Of a stretch of 61,812 nt of DNA, positions 52,830-60,578 are shown in pieces. The translations under genes were made by a program, and so were the position numbers. Below the pieces are notes generated by a model. It saw only the letters and a list, made by a program, of their open reading frames with translations. It ran no database searches and was not told the DNA's origin. The DNA lies in assembly GCF_014696925.1 (NCBI RefSeq), contig NZ_JACJQY010000035.1, positions 1-61,812 of the forward strand, given 5' to 3'. This DNA comes from Phormidium tenue FACHB-1050 (GTDB lineage Bacteria > Cyanobacteriota > Cyanobacteriia > Pseudanabaenales > Pseudanabaenaceae). The first letter of the stretch is position 1. The number at the start of each line of letters is the position of its first letter.

Positions 52830-52884
52830 AAAACCCAAGAAGAGAATGGCGGCGCTTCGCGCCGCCATTCTCTTCTTGGGTTTT
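52830..52884. repeat. Palindrome, TTC core
   Basis: 26-bp perfect arms; inner 45 bp identical to 49400-49444. Left flank TATAGCTGTCGCCAAGTGTA is the complement of the right flank of that copy. It lies just upstream of the Uma2 gene. Confidence 0.85.
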
Positions 52885-52948
52885 GATTTTGTCCTAACAC
52901 AATCGACGGTAGCTATAATTACTACATCGCTCCGATTAGGAAACCATT

Positions 52949-53545
52949 ATGACTCCAGCGATCGCCCCTTCTAACCTCTTAGCCGATGCCCCAGAGGATA
53001 AACTCCTCTGGACAAGCGCTGACCTCGAACTACTACCCGAAAACGGCAACCGTTACGAAATTATCAATGGAGAACTTTACGTGACGAGAGCGCCTCACTG
53101 CAAACATCAAAAAACTTGCGGTAGACTCTTTACGGATTTGGATACTTGGTCGATCGCTACGAAATTAGGTGAAACAGCTTTGGGTGCAGGTGTAATCTTT
53201 GGAAATAAGGATGATGTGATACCTGACGTGGTGTGGGTTAGCAAAGAAAAATATGAAGCTTTAATTGATGAGGCTGGACATTTACTGGGTGCACCTGACA
53301 TTGCGATCGAGATCCTGTCAGCAGGAACAGAAAACGAAAGGCGCGATCGCGAGGTTAAGTTAAAGCTCTACTCATCACAGGGAGTATTGGAATATTGGAT
53401 TGCTGATTGGCGAGAGAAGAAACTCCAAATCTATCGCCGTGAAAATGGAGTTCTCAAATTAGCGATGACCTTATTTGTGACTGACATGCTCACTTCCCCA
53501 TTATTACCCGAGTTCGCTTGTCCCCTCTCCCAAATTTTTGCATAA
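52949..53545 (+). CDS. Uma2-family (DUF820) putative nuclease
   Basis: 198 residues. PD-(D/E)XK-like fold: LELLPENGNRYEIINGELYVTRAP, VIPDVVWVSKEKYE (Asp), GAPDIAIEILSAGTENERRDREVKLKLYSSQGVLEYWI (Glu and Lys) and QIYRRENG. The Uma2/DUF820 family is hugely expanded in cyanobacteria, and biological roles are mostly unknown. The core acidic and Lys residues look intact. The stop codon is in a hairpin. Confidence 0.9.
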   Translation: MTPAIAPSNLLADAPEDKLLWTSADLELLPENGNRYEIINGELYVTRAPHCKHQKTCGRLFTDLDTWSIATKLGETALGAGVIFGNKDDVIPDVVWVSKEKYEALIDEAGHLLGAPDIAIEILSAGTENERRDREVKLKLYSSQGVLEYWIADWREKKLQIYRRENGVLKLAMTLFVTDMLTSPLLPEFACPLSQIFA

Positions 53546-53574
53546 AAAAGCGACGCATTGCGTCGCTTTTTTAT
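53542..53574 (+). terminator. Hairpin over the Uma2 stop codon
   Basis: 15-bp perfect arms (53542-53556, 53560-53574), core GCGACGC-ATT, followed by a T-rich stretch. Confidence 0.85.
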
Positions 53575-53592
53575 TTACTTAGAGCGCGATCG

Positions 53593-55221
53593 CTACTTCA
53601 CTTCTTGCAAATCTGGTTCTTTCTCCACTGGTTGAATCTTTGGTAAAACCTTGGGTTGAAGTACAGGCGGATTGGCGAGATAATCAGCAAGTTGAGCTTC
53701 AATCTGTTCACGCACAATCGAGCGATATTCAAGGAAATGCTCACCCTGAGCGCAAACTGAAAGATAACTGGTGACCACGTTTGGATAACGTTTCATCAAG
53801 TCAAAGAGATTAATCCAGAATTGGAAACGGGTTTTGCGAACGAAACCTTGTCTCCAGCAGAGAATGAGTAAAGCTTTGATAGCAGTCCAATCGGTTCTCT
53901 TCTTTTGATCAGTCTTCTCGCGCTTGATCCGCTTGTATGGCGATTCGCCAAGAATCAAGAAATGACGATAGGTACGATTGAGAAAGACGAGGGGATCGTA
54001 AAGAGTCCAGAAGGCATGAACATATTCTGTGGCAATGTCTTCTAAAGGACGAGTGGGCATGAAGTTCATCAAAGTGGCTTGATGCCCATTGCTATTCTGG
54101 GTAATCATCCGTCCTTCTTTATTTAGGCGATGCCACAGCCCAGTATCAGGCAAGGCTTGCAGCATACTGAAGAGTGCTGTAGGAACCGCAGTCAACTCTA
54201 CAAATTGGACAATGCGATCGCCTGCTCCTTTTTTCTCGCCATCAAAACCAATGATAAATCCTGCCATCACCCGAATTCCTGCTCTGGCGATATTAATCAC
54301 TGATTCTGAAAGTGGATCACGATTGTTTTGGAACTTTTTAGTGAGAGCAAGGCTATCGGTATCAGGAGTTTCAATGCCAAGGAATACCGAGCCAAAGTTA
54401 CATTCCACCATCATCTGCATCATTTCAGGATCTTGGGCAAGATCGACCGATGCTTCCGTGGCAAAGGAGAAGGGATAATTGCGCTCTTTCATCCAAGGCT
54501 TTAGCTCTTGCAGCATTACCTTCACGTTGCGCTTGTTACCGATGAAGTTATCATCGACCATGAAAATACTGCGTCTCCAACCGAGATCGTAGAGACATTG
54601 CAATTCCGCTAGAATCTGAGCAGGAGTCTTGGTGCGGGGCTTACGTCCATAGAGAACGATGATGTCACAAAATTCACATTGGAAGGGGCAACCACGGGAG
54701 AACTGCACCGACATTTCGGCGTAGCGGTTCATTTCTAGGAGATCAAACCTAGGGATAGGCGTATCGGTAACCGCAGGCTTTTCGCCATTGGCTCGCAAGA
54801 TACCACTGCGATCGCCTCTTTCGATCGCCTCGACAAACATCGGCAATGTAATTTCGCCTTCATCAAGGATTAAGAAATCTGCACCCGAAACTTTCGCTTC
54901 TTCAGGTAAAGCGGTGGGATAAGGGCCGCCAACAGCAACTAATTTACCGCGTTTTTTCGCCTCTTGGATCTGCGCTAGAAAGTCATTTTTTTGCACAATC
55001 ATTGCTGAGAGAATCACCACTTCTGCCCATTCCCATTCGGCTTCGGTAATATCGCGCACATTGCGATCGACTAATTTAAATTCCCATGTTTGCGGCAAGA
55101 TTGCGGCAACAGTGACCATGCCAAGGGGTGGAAGCTGAGCCTTATAACCAACTAATTCTAGTGTTTTTTCAAACGACCAAAAGCTTTTTGGAAATAACGG
55201 ATAGACGAGTAAAACACGCAT
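53593..55221 (-). CDS. B12-binding radical SAM protein (DUF4070 C-terminus)
   Basis: 542 residues. The N-terminal ~150 residues are a cobalamin-binding domain (LPPLGMVTVAAILP, VAVGGPYPTALPEEA, FLILDEGEIT). The radical SAM domain follows with the iron-sulfur motif CPFQCEFC (Cys178, 182, 185), SIFMVDDNFIGNKRNVK and VFLGIETPD. MNFMPTRPLEDI and RTYRHF near 400-440 belong to DUF4070. Relatives include methylases such as the hopanoid C2-methylase HpnP and the cyclase BchE, but the substrate cannot be assigned here. Confidence 0.87.
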   Translation of the reverse strand: MRVLLVYPLFPKSFWSFEKTLELVGYKAQLPPLGMVTVAAILPQTWEFKLVDRNVRDITEAEWEWAEVVILSAMIVQKNDFLAQIQEAKKRGKLVAVGGPYPTALPEEAKVSGADFLILDEGEITLPMFVEAIERGDRSGILRANGEKPAVTDTPIPRFDLLEMNRYAEMSVQFSRGCPFQCEFCDIIVLYGRKPRTKTPAQILAELQCLYDLGWRRSIFMVDDNFIGNKRNVKVMLQELKPWMKERNYPFSFATEASVDLAQDPEMMQMMVECNFGSVFLGIETPDTDSLALTKKFQNNRDPLSESVINIARAGIRVMAGFIIGFDGEKKGAGDRIVQFVELTAVPTALFSMLQALPDTGLWHRLNKEGRMITQNSNGHQATLMNFMPTRPLEDIATEYVHAFWTLYDPLVFLNRTYRHFLILGESPYKRIKREKTDQKKRTDWTAIKALLILCWRQGFVRKTRFQFWINLFDLMKRYPNVVTSYLSVCAQGEHFLEYRSIVREQIEAQLADYLANPPVLQPKVLPKIQPVEKEPDLQEVK

Positions 55222-55329
55222 TGTTTGTAGTTGGGGCTTATTTTTGATTGATTATGAACTGCACCTATTATAAAGGGTCATGCAATGGGTAGTCTTTATA
55301 CTCATGAAAAATCAGCAATTCTTGGTATG

Positions 55330-55384
55330 AAACCTATTTCGGGGTTTTCAGCACCTTCGGCGCTGAAAACCCCGAAATAGGTTT
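55330..55384. repeat. Palindrome
   Basis: 23-bp perfect arms (55330-55352, 55362-55384) with a 9-base loop; AAACCTATTTCGGGG outside. It lies about 110 bp upstream of the radical SAM gene. Confidence 0.8.
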
Positions 55385-55422
55385 TTTGAAAGCACTGCAA
55401 TGCTGATGCATTAAGACAAATC

Positions 55423-55473
55423 AAAACCAGAAGCGAGTGGCGGCGCAAAGCGCCGCCACTCGCTTCTGGTTTT
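55423..55473. repeat. Palindrome, AAA core
   Basis: 24-bp perfect arms around AAA, core GGCGGCGC, AAAACCAGAAGCGAG outside; right flank TGTCCTAACAAGAATGGCAAC is shared in reverse with 29072-29210. It sits 32 bp beyond the last gene of the unknown operon. Confidence 0.85.
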
Positions 55474-55505
55474 GTGTCCTAACAAGAATGGCAACAACTA
55501 TAATT

Positions 55506-56072
55506 CTAAAAACCAAAAAACTTGCCGACGATGCTGGTGAAGTTACTAATAAACTGGAAATTTTTTTCTAGTGGGGTAAGTTCTTTCAGAGGAGCAACAG
55601 CTTGGCGCAAAAATACACCTTTTCCAGAAAATTGATTATCAATTAATGATACTTTATTACGAAAATATGGCCAAAACGTCTCTGTACAGATAGTTGAATA
55701 GCCCAGTCGGCTATCAAATCCTATCAATAAATGACTTTCAACACTCGTTTTTTCTGTTGATACTTCCCTCACATATATACCTCCATTTCCCTCTAAATAC
55801 AGATTTCCTGTTCCATAAAAAATAATGTACCGATGTTGTCCTGTCATCCAACTGTGAAAACTCCATACCCATTGAGTCCTTACTTGAATATCCCCAGAGA
55901 TTCCGACAATAAAAGCAGGACGGATAATAAGTCCGGGATGATTTTGCAATTCTATTCTAGTAATATAGTTACTTGCTTTTGATAATTTAGATATATCTTC
56001 TTTGATATTCTGTACTTGACTTTCTTTTTTAAGGATAGAAATTAATCTTTTGGTAGCACTTAAAATATTCAT
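55506..56072 (-). CDS. AIM24-like protein, last gene of the unknown operon
   Basis: 188 residues. The N-terminus MNILSATKRLISILKK can form an amphipathic helix. The body (VGISGDIQVRTQW, YIIFYGTGNLYLEGNGGIYVREV, HLLIGFDSRLGYSTI and FSGKGVFLRQAV) resembles the beta-jellyroll AIM24/TerD-adjacent family, in which proteins display G-x-G-x-x-x-L strands. Biochemical function of AIM24 proteins is largely unknown. The gene starts 12 bp after the preceding stop. Confidence 0.65.
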   Translation of the reverse strand: MNILSATKRLISILKKESQVQNIKEDISKLSKASNYITRIELQNHPGLIIRPAFIVGISGDIQVRTQWVWSFHSWMTGQHRYIIFYGTGNLYLEGNGGIYVREVSTEKTSVESHLLIGFDSRLGYSTICTETFWPYFRNKVSLIDNQFSGKGVFLRQAVAPLKELTPLEKNFQFISNFTSIVGKFFGF

Positions 56073-56084
56073 AATATTTCGTTA

Positions 56085-56546
56085 TTAGTCAATAATAAGA
56101 CTTAAAGTTTTATCATATAGCTTTTTGATAGCTGGATATTTATCACAGCTATTCCTGATAAAAGTTATATTTTCATCAGTCAAACTATTAAAGTTATCCT
56201 TTAATAACTTGCTAACAAGCTCACGATCTGCCTTAGCCGTGTAAATCAATCTTGTGACCAGCTTGCGCCAATTTTTCAACTCCTCTAAACGAGCGATCGC
56301 GACTGGATGCACCTCTTTAAATTCAAAACAACCACTAAGTTCTTGATGTAAAGGATATGCTTTAAAAAAATCTCTAACTAAAGGCAATTGGGTTTCACTT
56401 ATTTCCACAGAAATACTGCCTCTATCTTTTGCCTCCTGAAGCATTGTGTAAAGCGTTTCATCATAAGATTTTAAGTCATTAAAAAACTTGCTTACAGCCT
56501 CTTGCCCGAAAATAGATTCTTCATATTCTTCTACCCAGTCAGTCAT
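56085..56546 (-). CDS. Unknown helical protein of the operon
   Basis: 153 residues, predicted all-helical and acidic at the N-terminus (MTDWVEEYEESIFGQEAV). Contains one Cys near residue 68 and one near 136 (NSCDKY). ARLEELKNWRKLVTRLIYTAKAD is the most conserved-looking segment. No membrane segment and no recognised domain. It lies 65 bp downstream of the coiled-coil gene and 12 bp upstream of the AIM24-like gene. Confidence 0.65.
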   Translation of the reverse strand: MTDWVEEYEESIFGQEAVSKFFNDLKSYDETLYTMLQEAKDRGSISVEISETQLPLVRDFFKAYPLHQELSGCFEFKEVHPVAIARLEELKNWRKLVTRLIYTAKADRELVSKLLKDNFNSLTDENITFIRNSCDKYPAIKKLYDKTLSLIID

Positions 56547-56611
56547 ATTAATTTCCTACTAAATAAGTTTAGTTAATTAAATTATAGAATGCAAGAAAAT
56601 TGCGATCGCCA

Positions 56612-57271
56612 CTACAACAAATCCGCAAAGGGATCACCCATCGCTTTAAGTCTTTGTTTGTGGGCTTGAAGTTTAGCATCTAAAGCTTTTTCTTCGGTAT
56701 CCAGTTCTTCAAACTTTGCTAAAGATGCAGAAATCTCCATACCAATCTTCTGAAATATTTGCAGTCTTCCCCAGTCCGTATCTGCCATTCTCAACCATTT
56801 CTCCCTTTCTTCGATACTTAGAGACATAGCAATAGCTTCTAGGCTTTTTTCATTTGACTTAACATTAATGAAGTCTAGGAACATTGAAGAATGTTCTTCA
56901 TTCATATTAGGATCGTCATTGTAGTTTAATATTTTGTCATACAATTCTATAAGAAAGTCTTGACACTCAATTTCTTTCCTTAAAATATTTTTTTTGTTTG
57001 TCATTATATACGAATTTCTATTACTCTCTAATCGAATCTTTTTTATCTCATTTATGAGTTCAATAGCCCTATTGCTTTGATTAATGGTGTCAAGTAATTG
57101 CTTCTCATATTCGTAAATATGCTTCTCCTGCAAACCTAGCAACCAAGATACTAAATCCTCAAACTCCCTTTCTGACATTAAAGAAATTGTTGCCTTAGCT
57201 CGTTGAACCCTCAGTTTTTGATTGCCAGTAATCCTAGAGATTAATCTCTGAATAGCTCTGAATATCCCCAT
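56612..57271 (-). CDS. Coiled-coil protein of the operon
   Basis: 219 residues, almost entirely helical, with charged heptad-like segments at about 45-110 and 180-212 (KFEELDTEEKALDAKLQAHK). The N-terminus MGIFRAIQRLISRITGNQKL forms a potential amphipathic membrane-binding helix similar to that of the AIM24-like protein. It starts 1 bp after the nuclease-like gene stop (TGA C ATG), indicating translational coupling. No recognised family. Confidence 0.7.
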   Translation of the reverse strand: MGIFRAIQRLISRITGNQKLRVQRAKATISLMSEREFEDLVSWLLGLQEKHIYEYEKQLLDTINQSNRAIELINEIKKIRLESNRNSYIMTNKKNILRKEIECQDFLIELYDKILNYNDDPNMNEEHSSMFLDFINVKSNEKSLEAIAMSLSIEEREKWLRMADTDWGRLQIFQKIGMEISASLAKFEELDTEEKALDAKLQAHKQRLKAMGDPFADLL

Positions 57272-57272
57272 G

Positions 57273-58223
57273 TCAATCCCCTGCCAAATAAGTTTGTCGA
57301 TAATTATCTGCCGCCATTTGTGCCGCCTCTGCCTCTGTCCATTGCTTTCGATTTTCTAAGTCCTCTATACCGCTAAACTGCCTTAGCTCTAAGTCATCCC
57401 CTATAACCTCGGCAATGATTTGGGCGATCGCCTTACAGCAACTTTTTGGACACCTTGCTATTTCCTCCTCGGCAAATCTAATCACTAGCCAGTTTTTTGC
57501 AAGAAAATGGTTATTTCGAGTAATATCCTTGGTCGCACCGACAAAATGTGTGGGGTTACCAGTGTTGTGATAGTACGGCTCGTCAATCTCAATGTCGATA
57601 TACAGATTTAGCGAGCGAGCGATATAGGTAAAGTCAGGACTATAGAGATTATAGGGAGGCTTAAATTGATTAGTGGATGTCAGGCTACGGTGTATCCTGC
57701 CTCTGAAATGATGATTGAGGTGAGCATAAAACTTGTCTTCTGAGAAACCCTTTGGAGCCGTACTATTTTCTCCGTCATGAGGTTCTGTCTGTCTGAGAGC
57801 TAGTAATAACTGCTCTTGCTGATATCTGGCTATATTTTCAGGACTGTTAATCTTTGCCACTTCCGCACTGTGACTATCCTTTGCCGCTTGATACTGTTGC
57901 ACTAGCCTTGGGTATTTCCGATCATAGTCATCATGCTCCCGCTTGCGCTTGGGAAAACTTTGATTCATTGTCCATGCAAGATAGGCGATCGCTGCCATGC
58001 TAAGTAAACCAATGACAGCCCCTAAAACAAGATTAATGAAAACAAATATCACTGACACAGCAAAGCCAATAGTTGCGTAAGTTATCAGTGCATTGGTGTC
58101 ATAGGGTTGCGGTGGTGACGATGGTTTGCTCGGTGCGATCGCGCTAAACAGTGGGACGATCGGCATAGCATTTTTGGCGCGTAGGATGCGATCGGGGACT
58201 AAGAAAATTGGAAATGTATTCAT
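57273..58223 (-). CDS. Membrane-anchored PD-(D/E)XK-like nuclease-fold protein
   Basis: 316 residues. A Pro-rich N-terminus (SAIAPSKPSSPPQPY) precedes two membrane segments at about 48-88 (TYATIGFAVSVIFVFIN, GAVIGLLSMAAIAYLAW). Then a charged helical linker and a C-terminal domain of ~120 residues: SEDKFYAHLNHHF, YSPDFTYI, LYIDIEIDEPYY and TRNNHFLAKNWLVIRFAEEE. This order matches DUF559/Vsr-like restriction-fold nucleases (PDF, EID, R...GWxVxRF). The canonical ExK Lys is not evident, as in DUF559 proteins with ExD. It starts 5 bp after the coiled-coil sensor gene and is followed after 1 bp by the next gene. Confidence 0.7.
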   Translation of the reverse strand: MNTFPIFLVPDRILRAKNAMPIVPLFSAIAPSKPSSPPQPYDTNALITYATIGFAVSVIFVFINLVLGAVIGLLSMAAIAYLAWTMNQSFPKRKREHDDYDRKYPRLVQQYQAAKDSHSAEVAKINSPENIARYQQEQLLLALRQTEPHDGENSTAPKGFSEDKFYAHLNHHFRGRIHRSLTSTNQFKPPYNLYSPDFTYIARSLNLYIDIEIDEPYYHNTGNPTHFVGATKDITRNNHFLAKNWLVIRFAEEEIARCPKSCCKAIAQIIAEVIGDDLELRQFSGIEDLENRKQWTEAEAAQMAADNYRQTYLAGD

Positions 58224-58228
58224 AATGT

Positions 58229-60202
58229 TTATGCAGCATCCCTCATATCAAGATTTCGGAAATAGTTAACAACTTCTCTGACTATTCCGCTTTCGCCTCT
58301 AACATTTATGATGAATAAATTCTGTGTAATAGCTCCTGTACTTTGCAAGTTCTTCAACATATACCAGTAAGGATGTCCCACATAGACACTAATAAACACA
58401 ACCAGATTGCAGCTTTGCAGCTTTGCCCGAAATGCATTTTGATTTATATTTTGATTTTCGTCATATCCTCCTGCTAAAAGCACATAGTTAATGAGTCCGT
58501 GGTCTTTCTGCAAACGGGTTATAACTTTGCTCATTGTCCTAGATTCACCACCAACAAAGCCAATGTAAAGCGATGAAATATCAACTGAAGGGATTTCGGC
58601 TAGTTCAGGATGCCGTGAACCAAAATAATCTCGGTCGGCTCTGGCACTGATGAGATCGCATTCAATATCTTGCTTCTCTGATTTAAGTCGAGCGATTTCT
58701 TGTTCTAGATCCTCGGCATATTTTACATAGAAGTCTTTTGTACTAATGAGAGCATTTTCCTTTTTCCTTAGCTCCTCTTCATAAATTTCAACTAAAGAAT
58801 CACCATCTTTTTTCACTTGTTCTAGAAACTGTTGCAGATTTGCCTCAGATTTCTTTGTGTCAATTAATAAACTGTCCAGCCTTTGTTGTAGTTCCTGTGC
58901 CTGATTTTCAGCCCGATCTTTATCAGCTTGAATCTTACTGATTGAGTCTTCCAGTTCTTTAAGATCAGTCTCTAGTCTAGAAACTCTGATCTTATTTGTA
59001 TTCAATTCATCCACAGCACCATCTAGCTTTGTTTCTAGCTCTATTTTCTCTTCACTCAGGCTTAGCAATTCCTGTTGTTTGAGGTAGATGTCCTGATTTT
59101 GAGATTCGATAAGATAGTGTAGCCTATCCTGATTAGAATTAGCTTCATAAAGTTTTTGCTGATATGCAACAATTTCAGCTTGTGGTACGAGGTTCTCTTG
59201 ATGAAAGGTAAGCGATTTCTGAAGCTCATCAATATATTCGGTATTTGCCTGTAGCTCTTGCTCGTAAGATGTGAGTCTTTGAGCAGATACATCAAGTTTT
59301 TGTTTCAATTCAGTTTGTTGCTGGGAAATAATGACCTTAGCAGCTTCAAGCGATGCTTGCAATTTCTCGGCATCATCAACTGAATGCTGTAAGTATTCTA
59401 GTAGGCTTTGCTTTTCGTCCTCAGCTTTGAGTAAGTCAACTAGAACCTTAGACTTATCTTGTAAGGTTACTGTGATTTTCTCTTGTGCCTTCTCCAAGTC
59501 TCGATTAAGTTGTAGATTTTGCTGTTTCTTGGCTTCGATTTTGTTGATAGCGATTTCTAAGAGCAAAATTAATATAAGCCAAGATGCAAAAAATGTAGTT
59601 ACAGATGGAGTGTAAATTGAGCCAACACCTGTAGATTGATCTTTAAACCATGCCCCCCAACTATCCAAATATGAAGGAGCAATACCGCGAACATAGTAAA
59701 CCCTACCAATGATTTTGCCATCATTAGTTTGTCCAGTAGATTTATACTCTTTGCTACGCAATTCTGAAAAATCAATCTCTGTCTTGATTGGTGGCGGATC
59801 TCGCAAAACATCAAAAGGTGTGTCTTTCAGTAGATCCATTGAAAAATTCCGACTCCAAGAACTCCGTGATTGTGTCTTGTATACAACTGTTTGGTTTGGG
59901 CATTCCTTATCGACAATTTTGCAGTCAGTTACAACCATTCCAAATCTGCCTGTGTTGCTTTGCAAAGTGCGCTGAATCTCTTTGACATCGTTTTGAATTA
60001 TAAGAGTAGATAGCTTAGTTGGTAATGTGTGGGAAAGAATTTTAAAATCAATCGTCTGAACCGCAAAAATAGTACGGTTCCAATAGTTGTCATGATTTGA
60101 TGATGTCCAATAGTAAGTGGCGATCGCTGGTAACACACCAGCAGCAACAGCACGACCAGCAAAATTCAGAGCTTGCTTTGCAAAAGACAAAAACTTATTC
60201 AT
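58229..60202 (-). CDS. Two-pass membrane coiled-coil protein with DUF2325-like C-terminal domain
   Basis: 657 residues, first gene of the operon. Membrane segment 1 is at about 11-32. The extracytoplasmic part at about 33-190 has two Cys (DCKIVDKEC) and may be a Cache-like sensor. Membrane segment 2 is at about 199-220 (TTFFASWLILILLLEIAI). Residues ~222-535 form a long coiled coil rich in Gln, Glu, Lys and Leu. The C-terminal ~100 residues, SLYIGFVGGESRTMSKVITR, LLAGGYDEN, CNLVVFISVYVGHPYWYMLKN, follow the DUF2325 pattern (VGG, a later GG, and VGHxxxxxxK). The architecture suggests a membrane signal passed along the coil to a Rossmann-like module. Function unknown. Confidence 0.7.
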   Translation of the reverse strand: MNKFLSFAKQALNFAGRAVAAGVLPAIATYYWTSSNHDNYWNRTIFAVQTIDFKILSHTLPTKLSTLIIQNDVKEIQRTLQSNTGRFGMVVTDCKIVDKECPNQTVVYKTQSRSSWSRNFSMDLLKDTPFDVLRDPPPIKTEIDFSELRSKEYKSTGQTNDGKIIGRVYYVRGIAPSYLDSWGAWFKDQSTGVGSIYTPSVTTFFASWLILILLLEIAINKIEAKKQQNLQLNRDLEKAQEKITVTLQDKSKVLVDLLKAEDEKQSLLEYLQHSVDDAEKLQASLEAAKVIISQQQTELKQKLDVSAQRLTSYEQELQANTEYIDELQKSLTFHQENLVPQAEIVAYQQKLYEANSNQDRLHYLIESQNQDIYLKQQELLSLSEEKIELETKLDGAVDELNTNKIRVSRLETDLKELEDSISKIQADKDRAENQAQELQQRLDSLLIDTKKSEANLQQFLEQVKKDGDSLVEIYEEELRKKENALISTKDFYVKYAEDLEQEIARLKSEKQDIECDLISARADRDYFGSRHPELAEIPSVDISSLYIGFVGGESRTMSKVITRLQKDHGLINYVLLAGGYDENQNINQNAFRAKLQSCNLVVFISVYVGHPYWYMLKNLQSTGAITQNLFIINVRGESGIVREVVNYFRNLDMRDAA

Positions 60203-60288
60203 AATAGAACTCGCAACATTAATTTAATTTCAGCCAAGCCGATCTTGCACATCTGCTTGGCTTTTTTAGCCTGTCTATCTTAGATAAA

Positions 60289-60321
60289 TTCCACTAGAAC
60301 CGATTTGGTTTCCACTAGAAC
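60289..60321. promoter_or_regulatory. 12-bp direct repeat upstream of the unknown operon
   Basis: TTCCACTAGAAC occurs at 60289-60300 and 60310-60321, 21 bp apart (two helical turns), about 90-120 bp before the operon's first ATG. This spacing fits tandem regulator binding, but no regulator is identified. Confidence 0.45.
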
Positions 60322-60578
60322 AGATAACTTTACCCAGACTCCAAATACTCCGCGATCACATTCAACTCAGCTATCCATCGGCATTGGGCAGCTAATCAGG
60401 GTTAGGTGCTATTAGAACGACAAAAAAGATGCAAATACGTCAATCACGATTTAACTGCCCACTGCATTCTTTATGTAAAATGTTGTCAAGGAAATGAAAT
60501 ATTCTGAGAAAGATTTATATTCAAAAATCAGACTCTAAGAATATATTTCAACCTGAATTAATTAAAAAATTTCTGTTG

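Noticed and set aside
53593-55221. Naming the radical SAM protein HpnP (hopanoid C2-methylase)
   Set aside because: The domain layout fits a larger group of B12-radical SAM proteins and no hopanoid genes are nearby.
55506-60202. Assigning the operon to a named anti-phage system such as Zorya or Kiwa
   Set aside because: No MotA/MotB-like, helicase or other diagnostic component of those systems is visible, so only the general resemblance is reported.
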